Position numbers and translations under genes: made by a program | Source of the DNA: Microscilla marina ATCC 23134 | GTDB taxonomy: Bacteria > Bacteroidota > Bacteroidia > Cytophagales > Microscillaceae | Reading direction: 5' to 3' | DNA length: 64,000 bases | NCBI RefSeq assembly: GCF_000169175.1 | Contig: NZ_AAWS01000017.1 | Location: forward strand, 62,001 to 126,000 | Part shown: in pieces, positions 54,354 through 63,955 of the stretch | How the letters are laid out: every line of letters starts with the position of its first letter | Position numbering within the stretch: the first letter of the stretch is position 1 | Notes under the pieces: model-generated | Databases searched by the model: none | What the model saw: only the letters and a program-made list of their open reading frames with translations | What the model was told of the DNA's origin: nothing

Positions 54354-55541
54354 ATGTACGAGACTCTTAAACCTGTATTGGAAAAAGAACTGGCTGAAAT
54401 AAAAGAAGCTGGTTTATATAAATCAGAACGTATTATTACCTCACAACAAACCGCCGACATTACCACCGACGAAGCGGGTGAGGTGATTAACTTTTGTGCC
54501 AACAACTATTTAGGCTTGGCAAACCACCCACGAATAATCAAAGCAGCCCAAGACGCCTTAGAGAAGTATGGTTTTGGAATGGCTTCGGTGCGTTTTATTT
54601 GTGGTACTCAAGATATTCACAAAGAGCTTGAACGTCGTATTTCTGAGTTTTTTGGCACTGAAGACACCATTTTATATGCTGCGGCTTTTGATGCCAACGG
54701 AGGAGTTTTTGAGCCTTTGTTCAATGCTGAAGATGCCATCATTTCTGACCAGCTAAACCACGCCTCTATCATTGACGGCGTAAGACTGTGCAAGGCTCAG
54801 CGTTTTCGTTACAAACATAACGACATGGCAGACCTGGAAGAAAGGTTGAAAGAAAGCCAAAACTGTCGCCACCGTATCATTGTAACTGATGGTGTTTTTT
54901 CGATGGATGGCACTATAGCCCAAATGGATAAAATTTGTGACCTTGCCGACAAATACAAGGCATTGGTAATGACGGACGAATGCCACTCTACCGGATTTAT
55001 GGGTAAAACTGGGCGTGGTGTGCCAGAACATTGTGGGGTAATGGACAGGGTAGACATTGTAACAGGTACTTTGGGCAAGGCTATGGGCGGAGCTTCTGGT
55101 GGTTTTACTACGGGTAAAAAAGAAATTATAGAAATGTTACGCCAGCGTTCACGTCCTTATTTGTTTTCTAACACTTTGGCGCCTGCCATTGTAGGAGCGT
55201 CTATTGAGGTATTTAAAATGTTGTCAGAAACTACTGCTTTGCGCGATAAGCTGGAAGACAACACAACTTACTTCCGTGAAAAAATGACTGCTGCCGGGTT
55301 CGACATCAAACCAGGTGTACATGCCATTGTGCCCATTATGTTGTACGATGCACCACTTTCACAGAAGTTTGCCGAAAAACTCCTTGCTAAAGGCATTTAT
55401 GTCATTGGGTTTTATTACCCTGTTGTACCTAAGGGGCAAGCACGTATTCGGGTGCAAATTTCGGCAGTGCACGAACGTCACCATCTTGACAAAGCCATTG
55501 AGTCGTTTACCGAAGTGGGTAAAGAATTAGGAGTAATATAA
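54354..55541 (+). CDS. kbl: 2-amino-3-ketobutyrate CoA ligase
   Basis: Kbl cleaves 2-amino-3-ketobutyrate with CoA to glycine and acetyl-CoA, completing threonine breakdown begun by Tdh. The 395-residue PLP enzyme has [25 protein letters not shown]-like [22 protein letters not shown] and PLP Lys242 in [11 protein letters not shown]. The start ATG (MYETLKP) was preferred to an upstream frame start because family similarity begins there. tdh lies 20 kb away on the other strand. Confidence 0.94.
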   Translation: MYETLKPVLEKELAEIKEAGLYKSERIITSQQTADITTDEAGEVINFCANNYLGLANHPRIIKAAQDALEKYGFGMASVRFICGTQDIHKELERRISEFFGTEDTILYAAAFDANGGVFEPLFNAEDAIISDQLNHASIIDGVRLCKAQRFRYKHNDMADLEERLKESQNCRHRIIVTDGVFSMDGTIAQMDKICDLADKYKALVMTDECHSTGFMGKTGRGVPEHCGVMDRVDIVTGTLGKAMGGASGGFTTGKKEIIEMLRQRSRPYLFSNTLAPAIVGASIEVFKMLSETTALRDKLEDNTTYFREKMTAAGFDIKPGVHAIVPIMLYDAPLSQKFAEKLLAKGIYVIGFYYPVVPKGQARIRVQISAVHERHHLDKAIESFTEVGKELGVI

Positions 55542-55600
55542 ATCATTTAAAATATACCTGTCGGTGTTTCAATGCTGGCAGGTATTTTATTGAAACATAC

Positions 55601-56026
55601 ATGCAAGACTTACTAAAAGACTACCCTTCGATAATAGAACAAAAAATAGCCTGGGGCGATATGGACGCGGCACAACATATCAACAATACTGTATATTTTA
55701 GGTATTTTGAAAGTGGACGCATTGCTTATTTTGATGAGATTGGTTTTTCTGATTTTGACCAAATAGGACCTATCCTTGCCGAAACCAGCTGTCGTTACCG
55801 CATTCCTTTGATACACCCTGACACTATCTCTATTGCTACCCGAATACAAACAGATAGCTTTTATGAATTTGGATTTGTCATGGAGCATGTGGTAGTAAGC
55901 CACCAACACCAGCAAATAGCTGCCAAGGGTACATCTCGCATTGTGAGTTATGATTACTCGAAACGAGAAAAAGCCCCCTTGCCACAAGTGCTCAAAGACA
56001 AAATGTTAGCGTGTGAACGCAAATAA
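55601..56026 (+). CDS. 4HBT-family acyl-CoA thioesterase
   Basis: The 141-residue protein has the hot-dog thioesterase signature: AWGDMDAAQHINNTVYFRYFESGRIAYF near the start, where the Asp acts in catalysis in related proteins. It hydrolyses an acyl-CoA thioester; the substrate is unknown. It lies 59 bases after kbl and 24 bases before the next gene, so these may be co-transcribed. Confidence 0.88.
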   Translation: MQDLLKDYPSIIEQKIAWGDMDAAQHINNTVYFRYFESGRIAYFDEIGFSDFDQIGPILAETSCRYRIPLIHPDTISIATRIQTDSFYEFGFVMEHVVVSHQHQQIAAKGTSRIVSYDYSKREKAPLPQVLKDKMLACERK

Positions 56027-56050
56027 TTAACACCAATCAAGCCTAAAAAA

Positions 56051-56851
56051 ATGACTTACCAAATTATAGCCCCCACTGCACCCAAGGTGCCCATTGTGAT
56101 AAGTGTACCCCATTGTGGAGTAGCTTTTCCTGACGATATTAAGTCGCAATATGTACCCGAACTGATTGCTCAACCCGATGATACCGATTGGTTTGTAGAC
56201 CGTTTGTATGATTTTGCCCCAGCCTTGGGTATTACGGTGATCAAAGCGCACTATAGCCGTTGGGTAATAGATTTGAACCGTAACCCTGAAAGTAAACCTT
56301 TGTACAACGATGGCAGAGTAATTACAGCATTGACACCTACTACCAATTTTCTGGGCGAATCATTGTATATAGGGGCAACTCCTGACCCTGCCGAGGTGCA
56401 ACGAAGGCTAGAGGCGTACTACTTGCCTTACCACCAAAAGGTAAATGATTTGCTGGATGATTTGCAAAAAGATTTTCCCCACGTGTTGTTATACGATGCA
56501 CACTCTATCAGACAGGTAGTAAAAACCATTCATTCGAATCCTTTTCCTGATCTGTTGTTGGGAAGTAACGACGAGAAATCGGCGCATGCAGCGTTGATTA
56601 AAGTTTCGCTTGAAGGTTTGGCCGCTGGTGATTACTCTCTTGAACACAATACACTTTTTAAGGGGGGGCACATCACTCGTTCGTTTGGGCAACCATCGCG
56701 CAAGCGGCATGCACTACAGCTCGAACGCAGCAAAACTTTGTACATGAACGATGCTGAAACTGAGTATGCTCCCAAGCGTGCCGAAAAGTTAAAAGAAATC
56801 TTAAAACCTATGTTTAACCAATTGATAACAGCATTGGGAAATTTGGATTGA
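56051..56851 (+). CDS. N-formylglutamate amidohydrolase-like protein
   Basis: The 266-residue protein matches the N-formylglutamate amidohydrolase family: VPIVISVPHCGVAFPDDI at the start, DTDWFVDRLYDFAP, RWVIDLNRNPE, LLYDAHSIRQ, and the HITRSFG motif near the end. In histidine degradation such enzymes release formate from N-formylglutamate. An arginase-fold gene follows 162 bases later, which suits, but does not prove, such a role. No hut enzymes are nearby. Confidence 0.87.
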   Translation: MTYQIIAPTAPKVPIVISVPHCGVAFPDDIKSQYVPELIAQPDDTDWFVDRLYDFAPALGITVIKAHYSRWVIDLNRNPESKPLYNDGRVITALTPTTNFLGESLYIGATPDPAEVQRRLEAYYLPYHQKVNDLLDDLQKDFPHVLLYDAHSIRQVVKTIHSNPFPDLLLGSNDEKSAHAALIKVSLEGLAAGDYSLEHNTLFKGGHITRSFGQPSRKRHALQLERSKTLYMNDAETEYAPKRAEKLKEILKPMFNQLITALGNLD

Positions 56852-56949
56852 TATAAAATAAGTTGTTGATAGTCAATTGTTTAAGTATTTATAAAGAATA
56901 AAGTAGTGGCTTATTATCAGAATTAAATACTGATCTTATAGTTGACTAC

Positions 56950-56981
56950 TTGCAGCTTGTGCTGAATTAAAACTATATTTG
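56950..56981 (+). promoter_or_regulatory. Promoter of arginase-fold gene
   Basis: TTG (56950-56952) and TATATTTG (56974-56981) with 21 bases between them; 33 bases before the start codon. Confidence 0.6.
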
Positions 56982-57013
56982 CTCAAACTGTTTTAAAAGA
57001 CCCAGGTACCATT

Positions 57014-58171
57014 ATGGACTTTACGCTCTTTTTCGATGCATTAGACAAGACCCTTTTTGAAGGAATAGCAGGTACTGATACTTGGTATGAACATGTGCAG
57101 GTCTATGATAAAAGACCGATAAAATGGGAAAAAAAGCATTTAGCAATTGTTGGGGTAACCGAAGAACGGGGTACCCAAACCAATCAGGGAGTGGCAAAAG
57201 CCGCCAACGAAATACGTAAACGCCTGTATCGCCTGAAGAAAGGCAAAGGGGCTTATCAGATTGTAGATTTGGGTAATTTACGCAGTGGTATGAGCCTCGA
57301 AGAAACCTACACTCGTTTGCGTCAATCCTGTGAGTTTTTACTCAATAAAAACGTGATCCCTATTGTATTGGGAGGGTCACACGACCTGACTTTGGGGCAG
57401 TTTTTAGCATACGAACAGGCAGGTAAAATTATCAATATGGTAAATGTAGACGCTTGCATAGACCTTGAGCAAACTCCCTTGCCAGATATGAGCACTTGCC
57501 ATGTACATAAAATGCTTACTCACCAACCCGGTTATTTGTTTGCTTTTAGTCACTTAGGCTATCAAAGTTACCTTAACTCCCCTAAAACTCTCGAGACCCT
57601 CGAAAAACTCAATTTTGATGCATACAGTGTAGGACAAATGCGGGACGACCTGAACGAAATAGAACCTGTGGTGCGCAACGCCGATATGTTGAGTTTTGAC
57701 CTGACAGCCATCAAAATGAGTGATGCCGTAGGTAACCGAAATGCGCAAAACTTTGGGCTAACCGGCGAAGAAGCTTGTCAGATTTGTTGGTATGCGGGGT
57801 TAAGCGCACGCTTGAGCTCTATTGGTTTTTATGAGTACAACCCCGACGAAGATGTGCGCCATCAAACGGCTTCGTTGATTGCTACAATGATTTGGTATTT
57901 TGTAGAGGGGTATTATCACCGCACCGATGAGCTCAACTTTAATGGCAACGCCTTTATGAAATATGTAGTTTCGAGACTAAACAACTCCAGCAACATTATA
58001 TTTTATAAACACAAGGTGACCCAAAAATGGTGGATGGAAGTACCTTATCCTCAGACAGTTACTTCTAATAAAGAGAAAATGATTGTACCTTGTAGTTATA
58101 AAGATTACCAAAAAGCCAGCCGTGGCGATATACCCGATCGTTGGCTAATGACTTATAATAAGTTGGGGTAG
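57014..58171 (+). CDS. Arginase/formimidoylglutamase-fold protein, altered metal site
   Basis: The 385-residue protein has the ureohydrolase pattern. The A-site ligands are kept: His123 (GGSHDLTLG), Asp146 and Asp150 (VDACIDLE) and Asp229 (SFDLTAIK). Two B-site ligands are changed: the DAHxD His is Cys148 and the SFDxD Asp is Thr231. Classical arginases use two Mn ions, so this protein may bind one metal or none, and its reaction is uncertain. Bacteroidota often carry this family annotated as formimidoylglutamase. It has its own promoter and no close partner gene. Confidence 0.85.
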   Translation: MDFTLFFDALDKTLFEGIAGTDTWYEHVQVYDKRPIKWEKKHLAIVGVTEERGTQTNQGVAKAANEIRKRLYRLKKGKGAYQIVDLGNLRSGMSLEETYTRLRQSCEFLLNKNVIPIVLGGSHDLTLGQFLAYEQAGKIINMVNVDACIDLEQTPLPDMSTCHVHKMLTHQPGYLFAFSHLGYQSYLNSPKTLETLEKLNFDAYSVGQMRDDLNEIEPVVRNADMLSFDLTAIKMSDAVGNRNAQNFGLTGEEACQICWYAGLSARLSSIGFYEYNPDEDVRHQTASLIATMIWYFVEGYYHRTDELNFNGNAFMKYVVSRLNNSSNIIFYKHKVTQKWWMEVPYPQTVTSNKEKMIVPCSYKDYQKASRGDIPDRWLMTYNKLG

Positions 58172-58219
58172 TTTGTTGGCATGGTGGGCGACCAATGCTG
58201 GTATTGTTTTGTGGTCATA

Positions 58220-58246
58220 CCTGCCAAGCTTTAAAAACCTGGCAGG
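58220..58246. other. Hairpin CCTGCCA/TGGCAGG
   Basis: Seven-base perfect inverted repeat with a 13-base loop, between convergent genes. There is no T run, so terminator function is doubtful. Confidence 0.4.
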
Positions 58247-58257
58247 CATAAAATTGA

Positions 58258-58500
58258 TTAGGCTTGATGAGCGTGTAAAAAACTCAAATCGTTGAGTAAG
58301 AAACGGATTTCTAAAAGCCTTTGCTCTAAATGTTGGGCAACATTGGGTAAACCCGGTTGTTGACAATGTTCAATGAGTGCATCGGCGTTGAGCGCAAAAG
58401 CCTCGATACGGCTGCGAACCGATTGTTCAAATAATGTGATGTCTAAAGCAATGGGTGCCTCTACACTTTGGGCAGCCGATACAAATGTTTTATATTGCAT
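58258..58500 (-). CDS. Small hypothetical protein (80 aa)
   Basis: Starts at ATG (MQYKTFVSAAQSVEAPIALD) and is entirely helical in character: LFEQSVRSRIEAFALNADALIEHCQQ and HLEQRLLEIRFLLNDLSFLHAH. No family recognised. It is soluble, with one Cys. Its reading frame shows coding character and it is not covered by another gene, so it is probably real. Confidence 0.6.
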   Translation of the reverse strand: MQYKTFVSAAQSVEAPIALDITLFEQSVRSRIEAFALNADALIEHCQQPGLPNVAQHLEQRLLEIRFLLNDLSFLHAHQA

Positions 58501-58864
58501 GCTAATAAATATTTATTGTTTATTAAAAGCCCTTGAGGGAAGTTTCCAAGCTAATACCTCTTGGGCTATATTCTCACCCTGAGAATATGGTGTAAAGATA
58601 ACTAAAAAACCATCAAAATCAAAGGGTTTTGAGTTTTAATATATTGATATTCAGTGGTTTATATATTGTGCTTGCTTGCATTACCATTACCTCAAAAATA
58701 CTTCCTTATACTCTCATTTCAATGCATTGATTACAATAAAAATGCGGTATTGACTCCCCATACACTAGGGATGTAATGTGCCAATTTTCAGCCTTAAGTT
58801 TGCAATGGTAAAAGCTGTAGACTATTATTATATTTGCGCCAGCAAATAAATTTCTAATAGAACA
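58501..58864. other. Spacer with perfect palindrome before tmk
   Basis: A nine-base perfect palindrome (ATATTCTCA-CCC-TGAGAATAT, 58568-58588) lies in this spacer, and a TAnnTTTG element for the kinase gene follows. The palindrome could be an operator or hairpin. No gene is supported. Confidence 0.5.
58829..58836 (+). promoter_or_regulatory. Candidate -7 element of thymidylate kinase
   Basis: TATATTTG followed by CG, 28 bases before the start codon. A TTTG lies 26 bases upstream, longer than the consensus spacing. Confidence 0.5.
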
Positions 58865-59563
58865 ATGACAAAACCCAACAAATTTATTGTAATAGAAGGG
58901 CTGGACGGTTCAGGCAAGTCAACCCAGCTTAAGCTCATCACGGCTCACTTACAAAATGCAGGGATCAAGTACCAACACATTCATTTTCCGGTCATGGGTG
59001 AGGGTTACTATGGGCAACTTACGGCTGAATTTTTACGTGGCGATTTGGGTGCCTTAGATCAGGTACACCCCAAAATAGCGGCTTTGATATTTGCGGGTAA
59101 CCGGGTAGAGCATTTGGAGCAAATCAATCAATGGCTTGCCGATGGGTACGTAGTCATTGCCGATCGTTATGTCAACTCTAACATTGCTTTTCAATGTGCT
59201 AAGTTTGACAACCAAACAGAAAAAGACACCCTCAAGAAGTGGATTCTAGAGTTTGAATATGAATTTAATTTGCTGCCTCGACCGGCTTCTTCTCTGTTTT
59301 TAGATGTTCCCTTTGCTTCGATCAAAAAATCATTGACCAACCAACGCGAAGGCGACGACCGGGCTTATTTGCAAGGCAAAAGTGATATTCACGAAGACTC
59401 ACTCGATTTGCAAGAAAAAGTGCGCCAAGAGTACTTACAAATGGTCAAAGAACAACCTGACTTTCATTTGATCAAGTGTTCAGACGAAAAAGGTAATTAT
59501 TTGCCTCCTGAGCAAATCCACGCCGAGATAAAAGCAAGGTTTGACCAATTGAACGAAGGATAA
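58865..59563 (+). CDS. tmk: Thymidylate kinase
   Basis: The 232-residue protein has the P-loop EGLDGSGKST (residues 11-20), IADRYVNSNIAFQ with the catalytic Asp-Arg, and a lid-like segment (NQREGDDRAYLQGKSDIHEDS). It phosphorylates dTMP to dTDP for DNA synthesis. It is a little longer than the usual 205-215 residues. The next gene starts directly after its stop codon. Confidence 0.9.
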   Translation: MTKPNKFIVIEGLDGSGKSTQLKLITAHLQNAGIKYQHIHFPVMGEGYYGQLTAEFLRGDLGALDQVHPKIAALIFAGNRVEHLEQINQWLADGYVVIADRYVNSNIAFQCAKFDNQTEKDTLKKWILEFEYEFNLLPRPASSLFLDVPFASIKKSLTNQREGDDRAYLQGKSDIHEDSLDLQEKVRQEYLQMVKEQPDFHLIKCSDEKGNYLPPEQIHAEIKARFDQLNEG

Positions 59564-60016
59564 ATGCTTACTTTAGAAAGAACTCATTCGGACAACGAAG
59601 ATTTTATAGACCTTATCAAACACCTGGATGCTTACCTGAAGGTGCAAGATGGCGAAGATCACGATTTTTATGCCCAATACAACAAGGTAGACGCTATACG
59701 CTGGGTGCTAGTGGCTTATAGCAATGGAGTAGCGGCAGGCTGTGGGGCTATCAAACCCTACAATGAGCAAACCATAGAACTCAAACGTATGTTTGTGCAT
59801 CCCGATCATCGAAGTAAAGGCGTTGCTCAGGCAATGCTGCAACATCTGGAGCAGTGGGCTGCCGAAGAGGGGTTTACCACTTGTGTATTGGAAACTGGAG
59901 TAAAGCAAGTAGAGGCGATTAGGTTATATACCAAGGCGGGTTATGAACTGATGGATAACTACGGGCAATATGCTGGATTAGCCACCAGCGTATGTATGAA
60001 GAAAGCATTGAAGTAG
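59564..60016 (+). CDS. GNAT-family N-acetyltransferase
   Basis: The 150-residue protein has the GNAT core: IELKRMFVHPDHRSKGVAQAML with the loop HRSKGVA, then LETGVKQVEAIRLYTKAGYELM. It acetylates an unknown amine in the cytoplasm. The start codon directly abuts the tmk stop codon, so translation is likely coupled, although a biochemical link is not obvious. Confidence 0.88.
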   Translation: MLTLERTHSDNEDFIDLIKHLDAYLKVQDGEDHDFYAQYNKVDAIRWVLVAYSNGVAAGCGAIKPYNEQTIELKRMFVHPDHRSKGVAQAMLQHLEQWAAEEGFTTCVLETGVKQVEAIRLYTKAGYELMDNYGQYAGLATSVCMKKALK

Positions 60017-60102
60017 GCGAATGTAGCCGAGCGGCATATCAAGTGATTCGATGAGACATTGTGCTTCCCCGTGTAAAATCAATAAGTGATTGCAATGAAA
60101 AT

Positions 60103-60142
60103 AAAAAACAAGCGACCTTATCTTGTGATAAGATCGCTTGTT
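60103..60142 (-). terminator. Terminator of CoA-binding protein gene
   Basis: Long stem AACAAGCGA / TCGCTTGTT extended by CTTATC/GATAAG around a TTGT loop. On the minus strand it runs into six Ts. Confidence 0.85.
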
Positions 60143-60145
60143 AGT

Positions 60146-60505
60146 TTAATACTGCCCAGTAGACAACATAACCAGTGTACAGGCAAACACAGGCTCTATG
60201 CTATTGTCTTTGGCAAGTTGCGCCAACTCCATGTTTTCGGTACCAGGATTAAAAATCAAGCGTTTGGGTTTGGTTTTTAATATATAGTCATACCATTCGC
60301 TTTGGTGGCGAGCCCCAATATATAGCGTAATGGTATCTATATTGCCGATTACCTTTTTGTCATTGATGATGTCTTTGCCAAATACTTGTCCCTTTTTTAT
60401 ACCCACTGGAAAAATCTCGTGACCATATCCAGTGAGGCGGTCTGCCGCCAAAAAAGCATAACGTGAGGGGTTGGTGGTTGCTCCTAGAATCAGTGTATTT
60501 TTCAT
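60146..60505 (-). CDS. CoA-binding domain protein (YccU-like)
   Basis: The 119-residue protein is a single CoA-binding Rossmann domain: LILGATTNPSRYAFLAADRL at the start, FPVGIKKGQVFGKDI, and RLIFNPGTENMELAQLAKD near the end. Such proteins bind CoA or a nucleotide; a catalytic role is unknown. A 52-residue gene lies 22 bases upstream on the same strand. Confidence 0.85.
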   Translation of the reverse strand: MKNTLILGATTNPSRYAFLAADRLTGYGHEIFPVGIKKGQVFGKDIINDKKVIGNIDTITLYIGARHQSEWYDYILKTKPKRLIFNPGTENMELAQLAKDNSIEPVFACTLVMLSTGQY

Positions 60506-60527
60506 TGGTTGATTTACTTTTTTTTAG

Positions 60528-60686
60528 TTATTCTGAGGGAGGTGCTTGTGCTGTTTTTTCCTCTTCTTGTTGTTTGTTCAGCACCTTTACATCGTCTTGT
60601 ACTTGCTTGGCTATATGCCAAAAATTTTCCTCAGTAATTTTAGCCAACTTTTCTTTTTGTTCTTCTGTAATTTGTAGTGTACTCAT
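60528..60686 (-). CDS. Small hypothetical protein (52 aa)
   Basis: A short frame on the minus strand starts ATG (MSTLQITEEQKEKLAKITEE) and ends PPSE. It is charged and helical with a QQEEEKTAQ stretch, rich in Gln, Glu and Lys. It lies 22 bases upstream of the CoA-binding gene, so the two are probably one transcript. No family recognised. Confidence 0.55.
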   Translation of the reverse strand: MSTLQITEEQKEKLAKITEENFWHIAKQVQDDVKVLNKQQEEEKTAQAPPSE

Positions 60687-61045
60687 AATTTATGGTATTT
60701 TAACTATACAAACATTTATTGTATAACCAATTTTTTAAAGGATGGATAAGCCTGCCAAACCAGTCTTATCGAGCACTTAGAGTACTATTTTTATTTAAAA
60801 AAATCAAATAAACTTCGATAACCCTACTTATTTGCTTGATAACCAGTTTTTTATATTTTTGCATGCCAGCATTAATTAGGACAAAAAACAGTTAACAGTG
60901 CCGGATATTTTTGAAAACACTTGAGGAGTTAACAGATTCTGGCGAATGTTGATTAACTTTATAATAACAATTGACATCAAGTTTATAGCAAACAGGCAGG
61001 CAATTTTTCTAAGAGCTGACCTGCCCTCATTCAAAACAAGAATAA
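60687..61045. other. Divergent spacer before helicase gene
   Basis: It contains the strong candidate promoter listed separately. The rest is AT-rich with no supported gene. Confidence 0.5.
60831..60861 (+). promoter_or_regulatory. Promoter of helicase gene
   Basis: TTTG (60831-60834), 19 bases, then TATTTTTG (60854-60861): the closest match to the Bacteroidota consensus in this window. The start codon lies 185 bases downstream, so the leader is long. Confidence 0.65.
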
Positions 61046-63895
61046 ATGCTTTTTAAAATATACAGTTCTTCGGCAGGTTCGGGCAAAACCTACACACTTA
61101 CCAGAGAGTACCTGAAACTTGCCTTGCAAGGAGACCAACCCCACTACTTTAAATACATTTTGGCCATCACTTTTACCAATGATGCTGCCAATGAAATGAA
61201 GGCACGTATTGTCAATGCTTTGCAAGGGTTTGCCCAACCCGATACACTAGACGATAAAGCCCGAAAAGGGAGCGATCAGTTGTTGTTTGGCATAGCCGAA
61301 GAGCTAGGGGTAGCGCCTGAAAAACTCAGAACAAGAGCGCAAAAAGTATTTGTCAAAATTATTTATAACTACAGTGACTTTGCCGTAAGTACCATCGACC
61401 GATTTGTCAATAAAATTACCACTGCTTTTACCCAAGAGCTGGACATTCCTTATAACTATGATGTAGACCTGGACACAGACAAACTCTTAGAAACCGCTAT
61501 AGACCGGGTACTGGCAAAGGTAGGGCGAGAAACCAAAGAAAACCTGTCGAATATATTGGTAGATTGGGCAGAAAAGAAGGCAGAAGAAGGTAAAAACTGG
61601 GCACAAATTGCACCCGAACTTGCTGACTTTTCTAAAGATTTGATGAATGAAAGGTCGTATAACTACCTCAACCAGTTGAAAAAATTGACCGTAGATGACT
61701 TTCAGATTATCAAAGAAGAACTCTTTAATTATAAGAAAAACCTTAAGAGTCAAATTGTAACCATTGCCGAACAAGGCTTGAGCCTCATGCAAGCGCAAGG
61801 GGTGGGAGTCAATGATTTTTTTCAGAAAGCCAAGGGAGTAGGAGGCTATTTTCAAAAGCTGGCTCAAGGCAAAGACCTGGAAAAACCTGCCAACAGCTAT
61901 GTAATGCAAGCATTGAATAATAATAAGTGGTATTCGGGCAAGGCGCAACCTGGTATAGACGCCATTGCTCCATCGCTTGCTCAAGACATTGCCCACTTGC
62001 GAAACCTGAAAAGCATTTACTTGTTGGTGTCGTTGATTACCCCACATATTTACAAAATGGCGTTGATCCACGAGGTAGAAAGTGAACTGGAAGAACTAAA
62101 AATAGAAAATAACTCGATTCACATTTCGGATACCAACAAAAAAATAGCCGAGATTATCTCTAACGAACCCGTGCCTTTTATTTACGAAAGGGTAGGGGAG
62201 AAGTACAACCATATTCTAATAGATGAGTTTCAGGACACTTCGGTACTGCAATGGCAAAACCTATTGCCACTGGTAGAAAACAACCTTGCCGAGCACAATT
62301 TTAACCTGATAGTAGGCGATGCTAAACAAGCAATTTACCGCTGGCGGGGTGGCGAAATGGAGCAGTTGGTGCATTTATATAAAAACAATATTGGGGCATT
62401 GCTTCAGCCCTCGTTGATGCAAGAAAACACCTTTAACTTGTTGCGCGACCGTTATGCTACTTTGCACCAAAACCACTTGGCAGCCCAGTTGAAGCACAAC
62501 TACCGCAGTACTCGTGAAGTGATAGAGTTTAACAACAGTTTCTTTCGCGATTTGGTAGACATGTACCGTCACGAGTTTCCATTGCTTGATCAAATATATG
62601 ATGAAGATTTTGAACAGGCGATTCCCGAACAAAACACCAAAACCGGAGGGCATGTAGAAATACAATTTGTAAACAAAGATACCTACCATACCGATACCCT
62701 TGAGTATATTTTGGTCACCATTTCTACGGCGCTCAACCAAGGTTTTGCCAAAAAAGACATTGCTGTACTCACTCGTAGCAATGGCAGTGGGCAGGAAATA
62801 GCTGTTTTTCTGAAAAGTAAAGGCTTTCCTGTGATTTCTCAAACCTCTTTGTTGCTTGCCAGCGATGACAAGGTACACTTTATCATTGCTTTTCTTAAGC
62901 TAATCAAAAACCCGCACGACCGCTTGTTAAGGTCTGAAGTGTTGTATTTATTTTATCGGGTGATCAAGCGTATTACCCCTGATGATATGATAAATAATGT
63001 GATTAAAAGCTTGATTACAAAACCTATAGCCGAGTTTTTTGAACACATCCAAGGCGAAGGGTATGACATTAGCCAAGGAATGTTACAGCAATTGGGAGTC
63101 TACGAATTGGTAGAGAAGTTGATAGAAGTATTTGGGTTGTTTGAGCACCAAAACCGACTAGAATATTTGTTTCGTTTTCTTGACTTGGTGATTGAGTTTA
63201 ACTTGCAAAAAAATACTACTTTGACCGATTTTCTGGAGTATTGGGAAGACAAAAAAGACGTAGTAAGTGTCAATACCCCCAAAGACCAGGATGCCATTAC
63301 CATTACTACCATTCATAAATCCAAAGGGCTGGAGTATTCGGTAGTTATTTTGCCATTTGCCGAATGGGAGTACACCCCCAAACGTAACTCTACTATGTGG
63401 ATTAACCTACCCCGCGAGGAGTTTACTTTCAAACACTCTAGCAACTACCTAAGTACCTCTATAGTACAGGTAAGTAGCAAGTTGGCCGAAACCCTGGTGG
63501 CAGACCAGTACCACGACGAAATAGAAAAAACATTTATAGAAAATGTAAACTTATTATATGTAGCTTTTACCCGTGCCGTAGATCGTTTGTATATTTTTAC
63601 CCGTCTTGAAAATTTTGCTTCTAAAAAGCCCCCAAAAAGAGTGAGTACCTTGATGCATCAATACTTGCTCAATCGACAATTTTGGGAAGAAGGCAATGCT
63701 ACTTATCCTATAGAAATGGGTGAGCCCAAAGCGCAGGGTGAGGCAACAGAAGAGGACGAAGACAAGTATTTTTATATAGATGAGCTCATCTCTACCGATA
63801 TTCACAAAAGAGTAAAAAACACTGCCAAATGGAAACGGTCGTTGGTCGAAAAAGGCACAGAACAACCTGCCGAAGAAACCCCCGAGCAAGTGTAA
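61046..63895 (+). CDS. UvrD/RecB-type helicase (AddA-like)
   Basis: The 949-residue protein is a superfamily 1 helicase: Walker A SSAGSGKT (residues 8-15), LAITFTNDAANEMKARI, Walker B LIDEFQDTS, VGDAKQAIYRWRGGE, KHNYRST, TTIHKSKGLEY and LLYVAFTRA are all present and in order. The protein resembles the RecB/AddA side of double-strand break repair enzymes. The C-terminal nuclease motif of AddA is not evident, and the chain is shorter than the usual 1,050 or more. In many Bacteroidota a separate nuclease protein follows, but here the window ends. A terminator lies directly after. Confidence 0.92.
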   Translation: MLFKIYSSSAGSGKTYTLTREYLKLALQGDQPHYFKYILAITFTNDAANEMKARIVNALQGFAQPDTLDDKARKGSDQLLFGIAEELGVAPEKLRTRAQKVFVKIIYNYSDFAVSTIDRFVNKITTAFTQELDIPYNYDVDLDTDKLLETAIDRVLAKVGRETKENLSNILVDWAEKKAEEGKNWAQIAPELADFSKDLMNERSYNYLNQLKKLTVDDFQIIKEELFNYKKNLKSQIVTIAEQGLSLMQAQGVGVNDFFQKAKGVGGYFQKLAQGKDLEKPANSYVMQALNNNKWYSGKAQPGIDAIAPSLAQDIAHLRNLKSIYLLVSLITPHIYKMALIHEVESELEELKIENNSIHISDTNKKIAEIISNEPVPFIYERVGEKYNHILIDEFQDTSVLQWQNLLPLVENNLAEHNFNLIVGDAKQAIYRWRGGEMEQLVHLYKNNIGALLQPSLMQENTFNLLRDRYATLHQNHLAAQLKHNYRSTREVIEFNNSFFRDLVDMYRHEFPLLDQIYDEDFEQAIPEQNTKTGGHVEIQFVNKDTYHTDTLEYILVTISTALNQGFAKKDIAVLTRSNGSGQEIAVFLKSKGFPVISQTSLLLASDDKVHFIIAFLKLIKNPHDRLLRSEVLYLFYRVIKRITPDDMINNVIKSLITKPIAEFFEHIQGEGYDISQGMLQQLGVYELVEKLIEVFGLFEHQNRLEYLFRFLDLVIEFNLQKNTTLTDFLEYWEDKKDVVSVNTPKDQDAITITTIHKSKGLEYSVVILPFAEWEYTPKRNSTMWINLPREEFTFKHSSNYLSTSIVQVSSKLAETLVADQYHDEIEKTFIENVNLLYVAFTRAVDRLYIFTRLENFASKKPPKRVSTLMHQYLLNRQFWEEGNATYPIEMGEPKAQGEATEEDEDKYFYIDELISTDIHKRVKNTAKWKRSLVEKGTEQPAEETPEQV

Positions 63896-63919
63896 ACTAC
63901 ACATGTATTGGCTACAGCC

Positions 63920-63955
63920 AAAAAGCTCAACGATTGGTTAATCGCTGAGCTTTTT
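63920..63955 (+). terminator. Terminator after helicase gene
   Basis: AAAAGCTCA/TGAGCTTTT with an inner CGATT/AATCG stem and a GGTT loop; ends in five Ts. Confidence 0.82.

Noticed and set aside
61487-62071. A 194-residue minus-strand frame within the helicase gene
   Set aside because: It is antisense to conserved helicase sequence; shadow of the real gene.
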